Positions 17,726 to 28,770 of a stretch of DNA of 64,000 nucleotides are shown here, in pieces. Both the position numbers and the translations under genes were made by a program. The stretch is taken from assembly GCF_900166655.1 (NCBI RefSeq), contig NZ_FVZB01000005.1, forward strand, positions 439,001 through 503,000, written 5' to 3'. Source of the DNA: Halobacillus hunanensis (GTDB taxonomy: Bacteria > Bacillota > Bacilli > Bacillales > Halobacillaceae). Below the pieces are notes generated by a model that did no database searches, was not told the origin of the DNA, and was given only the letters and a program-made list of their open reading frames with translations. Position 1 is the first letter of the stretch. The number at the start of each line of letters is the position of its first letter.

Positions 17726-18922
17726 TTACAACAAAATACCTTTTTTATTCATAGTCTGTTCGGCGGCTTCAAAAGCCTGATCTATATCTTTGATTAAATC
17801 GTCCGGATGTTCTAATCCAACGGAAAGTCTTAGCAGCCCATCGGTAATGCCTCTGGCTTCTCTTTCTTTTGCCGGCATAGCTGCATGGGACATGGTGGCA
17901 GGACAAGATAGAATCGACTCGACCGCACCAAGACTTACAGCGAAAACTGGCAGACGAATGTTTTCTACAAATGCTTTGGCAGCAGGCTTACTTGGTAATC
18001 GAAAGGATAGGAGGGCACCTGATCCCTTAGATTGTCTGCCATGGATGGGGTATCCATCGTGAAAAGATAAACCAGGGTAGTAAACGTCTTCCGTCAACGG
18101 ATGATGATGAAGATGCATGGCGATTTTTTCTGCTGTTTCAGAAGACTGTGACAGCCTCGCGCCCAGGGTTTTAATGCCCTGGATTAATTGATAAGCATCC
18201 TGAACCCCTAAGATTGAACCAAATGAGTTTTGAATAAAAGCTAATTTTTCACCAAGCTCTTCAGTCTTCGTGATGGCTAAGCCTGCAATAATGTCACTGT
18301 GGCCGGATAAAAACTTGGTGGCACTATGAAGCACAACATCGGCTCCCAGCACAAGCGGATTCTGGTAAAGGGGTGTCATAAACGTGTTGTCAACAAAAGT
18401 CAAACAGTCATTGGCTTTTGCTAATTTTACGATTCCTTCAATGTCGGTAATATTCAGGCATGGGTTTGAAGGTGTCTCAATATAGAGCACTCTTGTGTTT
18501 GGCTGGATGGCACTGCACGTTTCGTTAAGGTCGGACATATTTACAAAAGTATGTTCGATATTGTACTTATTGAGTATCTCTGTGATCAGGCGGTAAGTGC
18601 CTCCATATACATCTTTCGATACGAGTACATGGTCCCCTGAAGAAAGAAGCATAAAGGCGGCGGAAATGGCTGCCATGCCTGAGGCGAACGCCAGGCCTCT
18701 TTGACCGCCCTCTAAGTCTGCAATGGTGTCTTCTAGTATTTGCCTTGTTGGGTTGCCGGATCTGCTGTAATCATACAGGCCAAACTGATCAAAGCTTTCT
18801 TGATGGTAGGTGGATGACAAGTAAATAGGAACGTTAACGGCACCCGTATTATGTTCCGTATGATCATGATTGGTTGAAGAATGGATGAATTTAGTCTCTA
18901 CTCGATCGTTGTAAGCATTCAT
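17726..18922 (-). CDS. metC: Cystathionine beta-lyase (PLP)
   Basis: 398 aa, Cys/Met metabolism PLP enzyme. The lysine forming the Schiff base is in SATKFLSGHSD (about residue 202), with YSRSGNPTR near residue 52 and YGGTYRL near 106. The neighbouring metI and the Bacillus metI-metC pairing argue for MetC (cystathionine to homocysteine, pyruvate and ammonia). Gamma-lyase or gamma-synthase activity cannot be excluded, since the family interconverts easily. AAAGGAGGAA is upstream of the ATG. It lies 44 bases after metH in the same S-box-controlled transcript. Confidence 0.82.
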   Translation of the reverse strand: MNAYNDRVETKFIHSSTNHDHTEHNTGAVNVPIYLSSTYHQESFDQFGLYDYSRSGNPTRQILEDTIADLEGGQRGLAFASGMAAISAAFMLLSSGDHVLVSKDVYGGTYRLITEILNKYNIEHTFVNMSDLNETCSAIQPNTRVLYIETPSNPCLNITDIEGIVKLAKANDCLTFVDNTFMTPLYQNPLVLGADVVLHSATKFLSGHSDIIAGLAITKTEELGEKLAFIQNSFGSILGVQDAYQLIQGIKTLGARLSQSSETAEKIAMHLHHHPLTEDVYYPGLSFHDGYPIHGRQSKGSGALLSFRLPSKPAAKAFVENIRLPVFAVSLGAVESILSCPATMSHAAMPAKEREARGITDGLLRLSVGLEHPDDLIKDIDQAFEAAEQTMNKKGILL

Positions 18923-18966
18923 ATATTAAAATTCCTCCTTTTAGAGCTCGTATCTTTTTTCAATAC

Positions 18967-21900
18967 TTAATGAACGTTAAAATAACGCGCTTCAGGATGG
19001 GCAAAAACCATGGCCGTGACGGAGGCTTCGGGTTCCATCATGCATTCTTCAGTTAATTCAACCCCGATCTTTTCCGGACTAATTAATTGGAATAATTTTT
19101 TCTGATCGTCTAAATCGGGGCAGGCCGGGTAGCCGAATGAATACCGCTGCCCTTGATATTTGGCTGAGAAGCGTTCTTGCATCGTGAAATCCGTTGGGTC
19201 AGGGAATCCCCATTTATCCCGCAGGAGCTGGTGGATGTGTTCGGCTAATCCTTCTGCCGTTTCTAAGGCTAATGCTTGTAACGCGTGACTCTTTAAATAT
19301 TCTCCTTGTTGTTTCATCTCTAAAGAGCGCTCCCTGATGCCTTTACCGGCCGTAACGGAGAAGAAACCAACATAGTCCATTTCCCCGCTGGACACTGAAC
19401 GCAGATAGTCTGCCAGGCAAAGAAACGGCTCCTTGTATTGCCGAGGAAAAGTAAAGCGTTCTAAGATCGTTTTTTGATCAGCGGGATCGTAAATGATTAC
19501 ATCATCCCCATCGGATTGGGCGGGGAAGAACTGGTAGAGAGCGGACGGCTGTATCCAGTTTTCTCTTTCAGCTTTCAATAGTAATTCATCGACCACCTCT
19601 TTCAGCTGGTGAGCTTTTCTATTTCCATCTTCTAATAGCTTGGAAAATCTCCCTTTTAGCCCAAGGTGATGACCAATCAGCATCTGCATGTTGATAAAAG
19701 GTTTAATATGGGCAATGGAATAATCTCGTAAAATATGCTGTTCGAAATCGTGCGGGTGGTAAATCGGGACGGTCTTAGAAATGTTGGATACTGGCTTTTC
19801 AGCTACGGCTGTGGCTGATTGCACCTTGGTTTGCTCGCTTCCTCTCGTGATAGCTTTGGCCTGTTTCTCTTTTTGCTGGTGAATTAACAGCTCTCGTTTT
19901 TCCTTTTGACAAAGCTGGTTTGCTAAGCCTAGTCCGTCCATTGCGTCTTTTGCATAAAAGACTGTACCTTCATATTGAGGAGCAATTTTTGTATTCGTAA
20001 ACTTTCTTGATAACGCAGCACCACCGACTAATATCGGCAGATCGATGTTTTGCTGTTTCAGATCCTGGGCGGTTAATACCATTTGCTGGGCTGACTTGAC
20101 GAGCAGCCCTGATAATCCAATATAGTCAGGCTTTTCCTCATTAATTTGTTTGATTAGCTCAGGCGGAGTGACTTTAATTCCGAGATCTATGACATCAAAA
20201 CCGTTGTTGCTTAGAATGATATCTACAAGGTTTTTCCCGATGTCGTGCACATCGCCTTTGACGGTCGCAAGAAGGATTTTCCCTTTTTTATTGGACGTAT
20301 CATCTTTTTCCATATGGGGTTCTAGATAAGCAACGGAAGTCTTCATTACCTCTGCGCTTTGCAGAACTTCGGCTACAATAAGCTGGTTATCGTTAAATAA
20401 ACGTCCTACTTCAGCCATTCCCTCCATGAGTGGTCCATTGATAATTTTTAGAGGAGCCGGGTACGTTTCCAGCGCCTTTTCAAGATCGGGGAGTAATCCC
20501 TCCTTAGTTCCTTCCACTACATAGTGGGCCAATCGTTCGGGTAAGCTCATCGTTGCTGTTGGTGCTTTAACTTCCTTTTTCTTACCGCGGTAAAAGGTTG
20601 TAAAAGATGCAAGTGTGCTATCAGTCGTTTGAAAAAGCAGAGCATTCGCCTGTTTAATTTCTTTTTCAGCTATGGAAGCAAATCGCTCTAGCTTTTCGGT
20701 ATTTACAATCGCATAATCAAGTCCTGCTTTTGTGCAATGATAAAGGTAGACGGCGTTGAGAACTTCCCTTCCAACTGGAGGGAGGCCAAAGGAGACATTG
20801 CTGACCCCTAAAACAGTTTGGCAATCTGGCAGCTGCTCCTTAATTAATCGAATTCCCTCAATCGTCTCGTTAGCAGAGCCGATGTATTGTTCATCACCAG
20901 TTCCAACAGGGAAGACGAGCGGGTCAAAAATAATGTCCGTTTCATCAAGACCATATTCGTCGACTAAGATATTGCGAGAGCGTTTGGCGATCGCAAGTTT
21001 CCTCTCGGCAGTAAGCGCCATTCCTTCTTCATCAATGGTCCCGACGACGACGGCGGCACCGTATTGTTGTACGAGTGGAAGGACTTCTTTAAAACGGTCT
21101 TCGCCGTCTTCAAGGTTGATCGAATTGATAATCACTTTTCCTTGCGAGTAGGTGAGCGCTTTTTCAATAACGGCCACATCGGTTGAATCGATGATCAATG
21201 GAACCTTCACTTTATTGATGACTTGTTTCATGAATGCTTCCATATCCTCTACTTCATCGCGATCTGGGTCAGCGAGACAAATATCAATCACCTGGGCGCC
21301 TTTCTTCACTTGAGCCCGCGCAATTTCCGAAGCTTCTTCAAATTTCCCTTCAGCGATCAACCGTTTGAATTTGCGGGAGCCGATTACGTTGGTTCTCTCA
21401 CCAATCAGAATAGGGCGGTCATTTTTATCTTCATAAATAAAAGGTTCGATTCCTGAAACGGCATGCGGATGGGAAGAAGGCACCTTTCTAGGTTCGATGC
21501 TCTTGACAGCTTCCGCGAGTGCTCTTGTATGATCAGGTGTTGTACCACAGCAGCCACCTACGACATTCAGCCACCCCTTTTCTGCAAAACCGGCAACCTT
21601 TATAGCTAGAGATTCAGGTGTTTCATGATAGTGTCCTTCTTCATCAGGAAGCCCGGCATTTGGGTAACAACTGACAGAGGTGGTAGCAAGCTCTGAAAGT
21701 GAACGAACATGGTCACGCATGAATTCCGGACCCGTTGCACAATTTAATCCGACAACAGCAGGCTTCATATGTTCCAGCGATAAATAAAAAGCTTCGATCG
21801 ACTGCCCTGCAAGTGTTGTACCCATAGGCTCGATCGTCCCTGAAATCATCAAAGGAAGTGTTTGCTGGAGGGATGTAAAGGCTCGAGTGATTCCAAGGTA

Positions 21901-22419
21901 GGCTGCCTTTACATTCAGCATATCCTGGGAAGTCTCTAACAAGAGCAGGTCTACTTCACCTTTGATCAAGCCTCTTGCTTGTTCTTCATAGGAATCGACC
22001 AAGTTTTCAAATGTTGTTCCTCCTGTCACGGATAATGTTTTGGTCGTAGGCCCCATAGCTCCAGCTACAAAACGGGGGTGACCGTTTTTTGAAAATTGCT
22101 CGGCTGCTTTTTTAGCAATTTGTGCCGCTTTTCGATTAATTTCCTCCGCTAAATGACCTAACTCGTATTCGTCGAGTACAAGATCAGTTGCTCCAAATGT
22201 GTTTGTTTCAATAATGTCTGCCCCAGCTTCCAAGTATTGAATATGAATGTCTTCAAGCACCTCGGGTGACGTGATATTTAAGTATTCATTACAACCTTCA
22301 TAGGCTTCGCCACCGAAGTCTTCTGCCTCTAGTCCTGCATTTTGCAGCATCGTACCCATGGCTCCGTCCAGTACGAAAATTCGTTTGGAGAGATGTTGTT
22401 CAAATAATGTGGCTCCCAT
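18967..22419 (-). CDS. metH: Cobalamin-dependent methionine synthase
   Basis: 1150 aa with all four MetH modules in order. These are the homocysteine-Zn domain (GLNCATGP about 225, [10 protein letters not shown] about 290), the pterin-binding domain ([12 protein letters not shown] about 345 on), the B12 cap and Rossmann domains ([10 protein letters not shown] about 755, base-off His), and the SAM-binding reactivation domain ([10 protein letters not shown] near 1085). It transfers the methyl of 5-methyl-THF to homocysteine. I start it at ATG 22419, six bases after AAGGAAGG; a TTG two codons upstream is too close to the site. The start lies inside the 3' end of yitJ (20-base overlap), so translation is coupled. 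Confidence 0.93.
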   Translation of the reverse strand: MGATLFEQHLSKRIFVLDGAMGTMLQNAGLEAEDFGGEAYEGCNEYLNITSPEVLEDIHIQYLEAGADIIETNTFGATDLVLDEYELGHLAEEINRKAAQIAKKAAEQFSKNGHPRFVAGAMGPTTKTLSVTGGTTFENLVDSYEEQARGLIKGEVDLLLLETSQDMLNVKAAYLGITRAFTSLQQTLPLMISGTIEPMGTTLAGQSIEAFYLSLEHMKPAVVGLNCATGPEFMRDHVRSLSELATTSVSCYPNAGLPDEEGHYHETPESLAIKVAGFAEKGWLNVVGGCCGTTPDHTRALAEAVKSIEPRKVPSSHPHAVSGIEPFIYEDKNDRPILIGERTNVIGSRKFKRLIAEGKFEEASEIARAQVKKGAQVIDICLADPDRDEVEDMEAFMKQVINKVKVPLIIDSTDVAVIEKALTYSQGKVIINSINLEDGEDRFKEVLPLVQQYGAAVVVGTIDEEGMALTAERKLAIAKRSRNILVDEYGLDETDIIFDPLVFPVGTGDEQYIGSANETIEGIRLIKEQLPDCQTVLGVSNVSFGLPPVGREVLNAVYLYHCTKAGLDYAIVNTEKLERFASIAEKEIKQANALLFQTTDSTLASFTTFYRGKKKEVKAPTATMSLPERLAHYVVEGTKEGLLPDLEKALETYPAPLKIINGPLMEGMAEVGRLFNDNQLIVAEVLQSAEVMKTSVAYLEPHMEKDDTSNKKGKILLATVKGDVHDIGKNLVDIILSNNGFDVIDLGIKVTPPELIKQINEEKPDYIGLSGLLVKSAQQMVLTAQDLKQQNIDLPILVGGAALSRKFTNTKIAPQYEGTVFYAKDAMDGLGLANQLCQKEKRELLIHQQKEKQAKAITRGSEQTKVQSATAVAEKPVSNISKTVPIYHPHDFEQHILRDYSIAHIKPFINMQMLIGHHLGLKGRFSKLLEDGNRKAHQLKEVVDELLLKAERENWIQPSALYQFFPAQSDGDDVIIYDPADQKTILERFTFPRQYKEPFLCLADYLRSVSSGEMDYVGFFSVTAGKGIRERSLEMKQQGEYLKSHALQALALETAEGLAEHIHQLLRDKWGFPDPTDFTMQERFSAKYQGQRYSFGYPACPDLDDQKKLFQLISPEKIGVELTEECMMEPEASVTAMVFAHPEARYFNVH

Positions 22420-24262
22420 TTGCAACCTTCCTTTCTGTGTCTGCTTGTGTTTTCTGCTTTATATAGTGAGTGAGTTCTTCCGTTATTTCGTATCGTAAAA
22501 ACGGTGTGATTAAATAAATCCCATTAAAGTAATCAACAGCAGTATCAATTAAAGATTTTGCAATGGCTATCCCTTCGGCTTGGGATAGCACGGGGTCGTG
22601 GCTGCAAGCTTCCATACGCTGTCTAATCTCCGAAGAAAGAGTAATTCCTGGTACTTCATTGTGCAAAAACTCAGCGTTGCGTGAGCTGATCAATGGCATG
22701 ATGCCAATATAAATAGGGGCTGATATATGCTTGGTGGCTTCATAAACTTCCTTCAGCTGCTCCTTACTGTAAACAGGCTGACTGATAAAGTAATCTGCGC
22801 CATATTTGATCTTTTTTTCTAAACGGCCAACTGCTCGATTGAGGTTGCGGACATTTGGATTAAAGGCTGCTGCCACGGAGAAATTCGTATTCATTCCAAG
22901 CGATTTACCAGAGAAAGAAATTCCTTTATTTAATTGTTTAATGTAATGAATCAAATCAAATGAAGACAGGTCATAGACGGATGTAGCACCAGGGAAGTCG
23001 CCGATTTTAGTAGGATCTCCTGTAACGGCAAGGACCTGGGTGATTCCGAGTGTATGCTGTCCCATCAAGTGGGATTGCAGACCGATCAGGTTTCGATCGC
23101 GACAGGATATATGGACTAACGGATTGATATCAAATTTTTGCTTGATAATGGAAGCAACGGCTGTATTGCAAATTCTCGGACTGGCCAGCGAATTATCGGC
23201 TAATGTTACTGAATCGACGCCAGCTTCTTGGAGCGCCTGCGCCCCTTTTAAATATCGATCTGTAGAGAGACGCTTCGGTGGGTCAAGCTCAACGATAATG
23301 GACGGTCTTTCCTCTGCTATTTCGTAAAGGTGCGGACGAGTATCTTTATTTTCTTCTGATGAATCTGGGGCATTTTCCTGAATGGAAATGCTTTTTTGGT
23401 CGATTGGCTTGATACCTTTTACTTCGTTCGCAATTGCAGCAATATGCTCGGGTGTCGTTCCGCAGCAGCCTCCGATAAGTCTGGCTCCTTGTTCATAAAG
23501 GGAGCGGGCACTCGCTTTAAAATAATTCGCATCTGTTTTGTAAACGAATCTGCCATCCTGGTAAGCCGGCAAGCTAGCATTCGGGTAAGCGGAAAGTACG
23601 GCGCTTTCTGGAAGAGGGACACTCTCTAATGCCTGCACCATGTGGTATGGCCCCAATCTGCAATTGACTCCAATTACATCAGCCCCCGCTTTTTCTATGA
23701 TCGCTAGGGCTTCAGCAAGGGAGGTGCCTTCCTGAAGTACACCTGGTTCATGCATGGATACTTGGGCGATAATCGGGAGAGTGGTTTCTTTTCTAGCAAT
23801 TTCTAACACGGTTATAAGTTCTTCCAGGTCATAAAACGTTTCTAGTAAAATTCCATCAACTTCTTCAAACAACAAGCAGTATAGCTGCTCACGAAACGTT
23901 CGTTTGATTTCTTCCAGGGAGACGGCTTGTTTTTTAATGCCGCGAATTCCTCCGATGGTCCCCACTACATAGGTATTGTCTGCTGCTGCTTGTTTAGCTA
24001 GTCTGACAGCTGTTGTATTGATTTCTTTTACCTTATCCTCTAACCCATAACGTGCTAGTTTAATATAATTGGCTCCATATGTATTTGTTTGAATAATGTC
24101 AGCACCAGCATTAACATACGCCTGGTGAACATACAGGACTTCGTCAGGGTGGGAAAGGTTTAACTCCTCAAAGCACTGGTCAATGCCGTAAGAGTAAAGC
24201 AATGTTCCCATAGCACCGTCGCCTACTACAGTTTTTTCTTGAAGGGCTTCTCTCAGGTTCAT
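22400..24262 (-). CDS. yitJ: Bifunctional homocysteine methyltransferase / methylene-THF reductase (YitJ type)
   Basis: 620 aa fusion. Residues 1-~290 are a homocysteine S-methyltransferase domain with zinc motifs GVNCRLGP and [10 protein letters not shown]. Residues ~320-605 are methylenetetrahydrofolate reductase ([18 protein letters not shown]), which makes 5-methyl-THF. It supplies methyl-THF directly to MetH encoded next. GGAGGAAC precedes the ATG. In B. subtilis yitJ is a classic S-box gene; here it is the second gene behind metI under one S-box. Confidence 0.92.
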   Translation of the reverse strand: MNLREALQEKTVVGDGAMGTLLYSYGIDQCFEELNLSHPDEVLYVHQAYVNAGADIIQTNTYGANYIKLARYGLEDKVKEINTTAVRLAKQAAADNTYVVGTIGGIRGIKKQAVSLEEIKRTFREQLYCLLFEEVDGILLETFYDLEELITVLEIARKETTLPIIAQVSMHEPGVLQEGTSLAEALAIIEKAGADVIGVNCRLGPYHMVQALESVPLPESAVLSAYPNASLPAYQDGRFVYKTDANYFKASARSLYEQGARLIGGCCGTTPEHIAAIANEVKGIKPIDQKSISIQENAPDSSEENKDTRPHLYEIAEERPSIIVELDPPKRLSTDRYLKGAQALQEAGVDSVTLADNSLASPRICNTAVASIIKQKFDINPLVHISCRDRNLIGLQSHLMGQHTLGITQVLAVTGDPTKIGDFPGATSVYDLSSFDLIHYIKQLNKGISFSGKSLGMNTNFSVAAAFNPNVRNLNRAVGRLEKKIKYGADYFISQPVYSKEQLKEVYEATKHISAPIYIGIMPLISSRNAEFLHNEVPGITLSSEIRQRMEACSHDPVLSQAEGIAIAKSLIDTAVDYFNGIYLITPFLRYEITEELTHYIKQKTQADTERKVANGSHII

Positions 24263-24309
24263 ACTGTTCCTCCTATTCTTAATAAAGGTATGGGATCGAT
24301 TTCAATATT

Positions 24310-25425
24310 CTATAGATCCGATCGAAAGTGATTCAGTGCCTGATCGAGATCTGATATCAGGTCGTCTACGTTTTCAATTCCAACTGAAAAACGGAGCAGC
24401 CGATTACAAACACCGTAACTATTTCGCTTTTCTTCTGGTATGTCGGCATGGGTCTGAGTTGCTGGGTAGGTAATAAAGCTTTCTACTCCGCCGAGACTCT
24501 CGGCAAAGGTGATAACTTGCAAATTTCTTAAAAAAGGATCGATGCAGTGCTCAGCTTCTAGTCGAAAGGAAAGCATTCCGCCTCGACCGGGGTAAAGGAC
24601 ATGCGTAATGGCGTGATGACGTTCCAGGTACGCAACTATAGCCTTTGCATTTTTCTCGTGCCGCTCCATTCGTAAGGCGAGGGTTTTCATTCCCCGCATG
24701 AGCAGCCACGAGTCAAAAGGGGAGAGGACGGCACCGGTTGTATTTTGCTGGATAGCTAATTTTTCACAAATCACGGAGTCTTTTGCGACAAGTAATCCGG
24801 CCAAAGTATCGTTATGGCCGCCCAAATATTTTGTTGCACTATGGATCACAATATCTGCTCCTTCTTGTAAAGGCTGTTGCAGGAGCGGTGTGTATAAGGT
24901 GTTATCGACAAGCAGCAGAAGTTCATGTTCCCTGGCTACTTTCGCAATAGCGGGAATGTCTGCTACATGCATAAGCGGATTGGTAGGCGTCTCAACGTAA
25001 ATGGCTTTTGTTTTTTCAGTGATAAATTGTTCTATATCAGATAAATGCTGGCTGTTACAATAATGAAATGTCAAACCATATTGAGAGGAAAGGTGCTCGA
25101 ATAAACGATAACTTCCGCCATAAAGGTCCTCTGAAACAAGAATTTCATCTTGATGGGCGAATAAAGATAGTGCAGTTTGGATCGCCGCCATTCCAGAACT
25201 GAATGCGAACCCCATTTCTCCGTGTTCGATTTCAGCAATGGAACGTTCGAGTATGGCCCTGGTGGGATTACCTGTTCGCGAGTAGTCAAAGCCAGTTGAT
25301 TCACCGAGTCCAGGGTGCTGATAGGCAGTTGAGAAATAGACAGGTGCATTAATGGATCCTGTAGCATCCTCGTTGTTTTTACCTGTATGAACAAGCTTCG
25401 TTTCCGTACGTGAGGTAGTAGACAT
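24310..25425 (-). CDS. metI: O-succinyl/acetylhomoserine-dependent cystathionine gamma-synthase
   Basis: 371 aa PLP enzyme, first structural gene after the S-box leader. The Schiff-base lysine is in SATKYLGGHND (about residue 196), with FDYSRTGNPTR near 48. B. subtilis MetI (373 aa) makes cystathionine, and also has O-acetylhomoserine thiolyase activity. I chose ATG 25425 (MSTTSRTET) since AAAGGAG is eight bases upstream; the ATG two codons earlier is only one base from the site. Its products feed MetC and the three homocysteine methyltransferases that follow. Confidence 0.9.
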   Translation of the reverse strand: MSTTSRTETKLVHTGKNNEDATGSINAPVYFSTAYQHPGLGESTGFDYSRTGNPTRAILERSIAEIEHGEMGFAFSSGMAAIQTALSLFAHQDEILVSEDLYGGSYRLFEHLSSQYGLTFHYCNSQHLSDIEQFITEKTKAIYVETPTNPLMHVADIPAIAKVAREHELLLLVDNTLYTPLLQQPLQEGADIVIHSATKYLGGHNDTLAGLLVAKDSVICEKLAIQQNTTGAVLSPFDSWLLMRGMKTLALRMERHEKNAKAIVAYLERHHAITHVLYPGRGGMLSFRLEAEHCIDPFLRNLQVITFAESLGGVESFITYPATQTHADIPEEKRNSYGVCNRLLRFSVGIENVDDLISDLDQALNHFRSDL

Positions 25426-25442
25426 GATCATTCTCCTTTTAA

Positions 25443-25606
25443 AAAAATAAAAAAGCCTTCTGTAAGAAGAAGGCTTTAAAATAGTTAATGCTTCTCCTTA
25501 TCTTCCAAGTTTTAAATAACTTGCTGGATTTAGCACCAGTCTGGTTATACCAGTGGTTGCTGAGGCTTCATCGGGCCAGTCCCTACACCTCTCTAGATAA
25601 GAAAAT
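25443..25606 (-). promoter_or_regulatory. SAM-I (S-box) riboswitch of the metI operon
   Basis: On the minus strand the aptamer runs from TTTTCTTATCTAGAGAGG through GGGACTGGCCCGATGAAGCC, TCAGCAACC and GTGCTAAATCCAGC to AAGATAAGGAGAAGC, the canonical S-box core with a P1 helix. The terminator AAAGCCTTCT/AGAAGGCTTT plus TTTTTATTTTTTT follows, 18 bases before metI. High SAM should stop transcription of metI-yitJ-metH-metC. Confidence 0.95.
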
Positions 25607-25946
25607 GTATGTAATTTTTTGGTGTTTTTTAATACACAAGAAGAAGTTTATGACTTGTTGCAGATTTCGTCTAAGCGTAGTGTATGATTTCTACTAATCA
25701 CCTAGTACAAAAATTTAAATGTTATTCCATAAGTTGGTGATTCATTTCATGATGTTGCGACTTACATTACACGAAATAAAACAAGGAATCAAGAGTAATT
25801 TTCAAAAAAGTTTAAACATTATCATTCCCGACTAAATCACTGTGAATAAAGGGTTTTAAGGTTTCACAAGTAACAAATTTTAGAAAAATCTCTTTGACAG
25901 AAGTGAATACTTGTTGTATATTTTCCTGTAACAAAATTAAATCAAA
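25607..25946. other. Divergent control region between two S-box leaders
   Basis: This 340-bp gap contains the promoters of the leftward metI unit and the rightward cysH unit. The cysH promoter is clear and listed separately. The metI promoter is not clear by eye; TTGTAC at ~25710 on the minus strand is only a weak candidate. Confidence 0.5.
25894..25922 (+). promoter_or_regulatory. Sigma-A promoter of the cysH operon
   Basis: TTGACA (25894-25899), a 17-bp spacer and TATATT (25917-25922) give a near-consensus promoter, placing the transcript start a few bases before the S-box aptamer. Confidence 0.82.
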
Positions 25947-26111
25947 TTCTTATCCAGAGGGGTGGAGGGACTTGGCCCGACGAAACTCCGGCAACAGACT
26001 AGTCATAGTACTGTGCTAACTCCAACAAGCTATTGGCTTGATAGATAAGAAGAGCTCTCATTCATTGTCAGAAATCCTCTTCTTATTGCTATCTAAGATG
26101 AGGATTTTTTT
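25947..26111 (+). promoter_or_regulatory. SAM-I (S-box) riboswitch of the cysH operon
   Basis: The aptamer starts TTCTTATCCAGAGGGGTGG and continues with GGCCCGACGAAACTCC, GGCAACAG, GTGCTAACTCCAAC and GATAGATAAG. The terminator AAATCCTC/GAGGATTT plus T tract is at ~26072-26110. The alternative antiterminator ATAAGAAGAG:CTCTTCTTAT uses the 3' strand of P1. A second small hairpin GGCAG/CTGCC with seven Ts follows near 26168-26187. Confidence 0.93.
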
Positions 26112-26235
26112 AATTGAATCATGTTGCTGCTGACTAGACAACTAGAGGTAGTGCTGCTTGCTGGAGTGGGCAGTGCTGCCTTTTTTTCTTTGCTTTTGAC
26201 AAATATTTACGTTATCTATTAAGGAGGACTAAACT

Positions 26236-26970
26236 ATGAACAATAACGTGTTAACCTATGACTCTAAATTTGAAAATCCTTTCCCAGATCAAATTACAGC
26301 AGATCATAAACAAGAAGCATTACAAGTGCTGCAATGGGCTTATCGTTCGTATGAGGATATCGTTTATGCGTGCAGCTTTGGAGCAGAAGGGATTGTATTA
26401 ATTGATCTAATTTCTCAGGTGAAGAAGGATGCAGAGATTGTATTCCTGGATACGGATGTCCATTTTCAAGAGACATATGATCTCATTAATCAAATCAAAG
26501 AAAGATTCCCAGAATTACAGATTACGATGAAAAAGCCGGATTTAACCTTGAAGGAACAAGCCAGCAAGCATGGCGATGAATTGTGGAATCGAAATCCTGA
26601 TCAATGTTGTTATATCAGAAAGATAAAGCCGCTTGAAGAAGCATTAAAAGGGGCGACGGCATGGGTTTCCGGGTTAAGGCGCGAGCAATCTGCCAGCAGA
26701 AGTGAGACCAATTTTGTGAATAGAGATGATCGATTCCGCTCGATCAAAGTATGTCCTCTTATTCACTGGACTTGGGAAGATGTTTGGGGGCATATCCGAG
26801 CAGATAATCTTCCATACAATGAGCTTCATGATCAGGGGTACGCTAGTATTGGCTGCATGCCTTGCACTACCCCCTCAGATGATCCTAACGATCGTTCCTC
26901 CAGATGGCAGGGGTTTGAAAAGACAGAATGTGGTCTGCACACAGGGCCTGCTAAGGACTCTCGCTCATGA
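26236..26970 (+). CDS. cysH: Phosphoadenosine/adenosine phosphosulfate reductase
   Basis: 244 aa assimilatory sulfonucleotide reductase that makes sulfite from APS/PAPS with thioredoxin. Cys124-Cys125 and Cys207/Cys210 are the four ligands of the [4Fe-4S] cluster that marks APS-using enzymes, and Cys232 in ECGLH is the catalytic thiolate. This predicts use of APS (and perhaps PAPS, as in B. subtilis). TTAAGGAGG precedes the ATG. It is the first gene of a SAM-regulated sulfate assimilation operon and overlaps cysP by four bases (ATGA). Confidence 0.93.
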   Translation: MNNNVLTYDSKFENPFPDQITADHKQEALQVLQWAYRSYEDIVYACSFGAEGIVLIDLISQVKKDAEIVFLDTDVHFQETYDLINQIKERFPELQITMKKPDLTLKEQASKHGDELWNRNPDQCCYIRKIKPLEEALKGATAWVSGLRREQSASRSETNFVNRDDRFRSIKVCPLIHWTWEDVWGHIRADNLPYNELHDQGYASIGCMPCTTPSDDPNDRSSRWQGFEKTECGLHTGPAKDSRS

Positions 26971-28049
26971 CACTGGTCATAATAGGGCTGGCCGTCTCCT
27001 GTTTTTTTGCGTTTAATGTGGGAGCGAGTGGATCGGCTGCAACGATGGGGATTGCTTATGGCGCTCAAGTTATTAAAAAGAAACGAACAGCTCTTATCCT
27101 AAGCGGTGCAGGAGGGCTCCTTGGGGCATTGTGGGGTGGAGAAGTAGTGGAAACGATAGGAAAGGGATTGATCGCTTCTGAACTGCTGACTGTTCAGGCG
27201 GCTGTCATTATCTTGTCTGTATCGGCCATTACTCTATTTTTTACAAACATGATTGGTATTCCGCTCTCGACAAGTGAAGTAACAGTTGGAGCTATCGTTG
27301 GGGTAGGGATCTCATTACAACAACTCTACCTTGATAATTTAATCCACGTTGTTACCTTCTGGGTTATTGTACCAGTCGCTGCCTTTGCGCTGACGTTTTG
27401 TTTTGGGTTAGTTGCGAACTATTGGAGAAAAAAACGCAAGCATTCAGCCAATAGAAAAATTTCCAAATGGATTTCGATTTTGCTGATCGTTACGGGTTTT
27501 ATAGAGGCTTTTGCTGCTGGAATGAACAACGTAGCGAATGCAATTGGTCCACTAGTTGGAGCGGGCGTTTTACCTAAGGAAATGGGACTGTTGACTGGAG
27601 GAGTGTTTATAGCCCTTGGAAGTATTTTATTAGGAGGAAGAGTGCTTGAAACAAATGGTAAGCGTATTTCTACCTTAACCTTAACAGACGGCGTGATGGT
27701 ATCAGGAACATCAGGGGTCCTGGTAGTAGGAGCTTCCTTATTAGGGATCCCGATTCCGATGACACAAGTTACGACGTCAGCCATTGTAGGTGTAGGGGCA
27801 ACGAAGAACTGGACAGAGATCTGGAGAAAGAGAATTATCTATCAAATATTGAAAGTCTGGATCACCTCTCCGATTATTTCTTTGCTCCTTGCTTACTGTT
27901 TAACAGAGGTATTCCTGAGGTCAAATTTCTATACAGTTGTAATGATTGCTAGTGGTATACTAGCCACTCTGCTGTTGACTGGTTTCGGACGGAAGGCAGC
28001 TGTACAGACTCAAAAGGGAAAGACTCGTTCATTAAAGCAAGAGTTTTAG
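26967..28049 (+). CDS. cysP: Sulfate permease CysP (PiT family)
   Basis: 360 aa membrane carrier of the inorganic phosphate transporter family. It has the duplicated PiT signatures, a degenerate first copy ([18 protein letters not shown]) and a clear second one ([18 protein letters not shown], about residues 183-200), and about ten helices. In B. subtilis the homologue in the same operon position imports sulfate in place of an ABC system. Its place between cysH and cysC makes sulfate, not phosphate, the likely substrate. Confidence 0.88.
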   Translation: MTLVIIGLAVSCFFAFNVGASGSAATMGIAYGAQVIKKKRTALILSGAGGLLGALWGGEVVETIGKGLIASELLTVQAAVIILSVSAITLFFTNMIGIPLSTSEVTVGAIVGVGISLQQLYLDNLIHVVTFWVIVPVAAFALTFCFGLVANYWRKKRKHSANRKISKWISILLIVTGFIEAFAAGMNNVANAIGPLVGAGVLPKEMGLLTGGVFIALGSILLGGRVLETNGKRISTLTLTDGVMVSGTSGVLVVGASLLGIPIPMTQVTTSAIVGVGATKNWTEIWRKRIIYQILKVWITSPIISLLLAYCLTEVFLRSNFYTVVMIASGILATLLLTGFGRKAAVQTQKGKTRSLKQEF

Positions 28050-28066
28050 TATGAGGAGGGAAAGGG

Positions 28067-28663
28067 ATGAATTCTAACATGCCCCGGCAAGGTACTTCGT
28101 CTATTTCAAAAAAAGATGATCACCGTAAAAATCATCATTTTAGTGGTTTGGTTTGGCTTACTGGTCTATCAGGTTCTGGAAAGTCTACAATAGCTAACCT
28201 GATTAATCAGCAGCTCTACAAACAAGGGGTGCAAACCTATGTACTCGATGAAGAACATGTACGTCAAGGTTTAAACAATGATCTTGGTTATGGGGAAAGG
28301 GATCACCAAGAAAACATCCGAAGGGTTGGTGAAGCAGCTAAGCTTTTAGTAGATAGCGGAACGATTGTAATCGCAGCATTGATCTCCCCTTTCCGGTCGG
28401 ACCGTAACCAAATTCGTAATAATTTTGAGGAAGATGAGTTTCTTGAAGTATTCGTGAGCTGTCCGATAGAGGACTGTGAGAAACGCGACCCAAAAGGATT
28501 ATATAAAAAGGTAAGAAAAGGGGGGATCCCATCTTTTACTGGGTTTGATTCCCCCTACGAGCCACCGCTGAGGGGAGAACTAGTTTTGCATACAGATCAA
28601 GAATCTGAAGAGTCTTCAGCTGCACGCATTATTCATTTATTGCAGGAGAAAAATTGGATTTAG
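28067..28663 (+). CDS. cysC: Adenylylsulfate kinase
   Basis: 198 aa APS kinase that converts APS plus ATP to PAPS. The P-loop GLSGSGKST is at residues 33-41, with the family motifs RRVGEAAKLL, ALISPFRSDR and GLYKKVRKG. The ATG follows AGGAGGGAAAGGG. It is the last gene of the operon. The B. subtilis order is cysH-cysP-sat-cysC; here the ATP sulfurylase gene sat and the siroheme genes are absent from the cluster, so APS must be supplied by an enzyme encoded elsewhere. Confidence 0.93.
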   Translation: MNSNMPRQGTSSISKKDDHRKNHHFSGLVWLTGLSGSGKSTIANLINQQLYKQGVQTYVLDEEHVRQGLNNDLGYGERDHQENIRRVGEAAKLLVDSGTIVIAALISPFRSDRNQIRNNFEEDEFLEVFVSCPIEDCEKRDPKGLYKKVRKGGIPSFTGFDSPYEPPLRGELVLHTDQESEESSAARIIHLLQEKNWI

Positions 28664-28770
28664 TCTGTCGAAGGTAGTATTTTGACTACGCTAATGATCT
28701 GCGTTTATACTATTCATCTTTTTTCGTTCGTTTTATGACATCATTGCTTTAATTATACCTCAGTCTCTAT

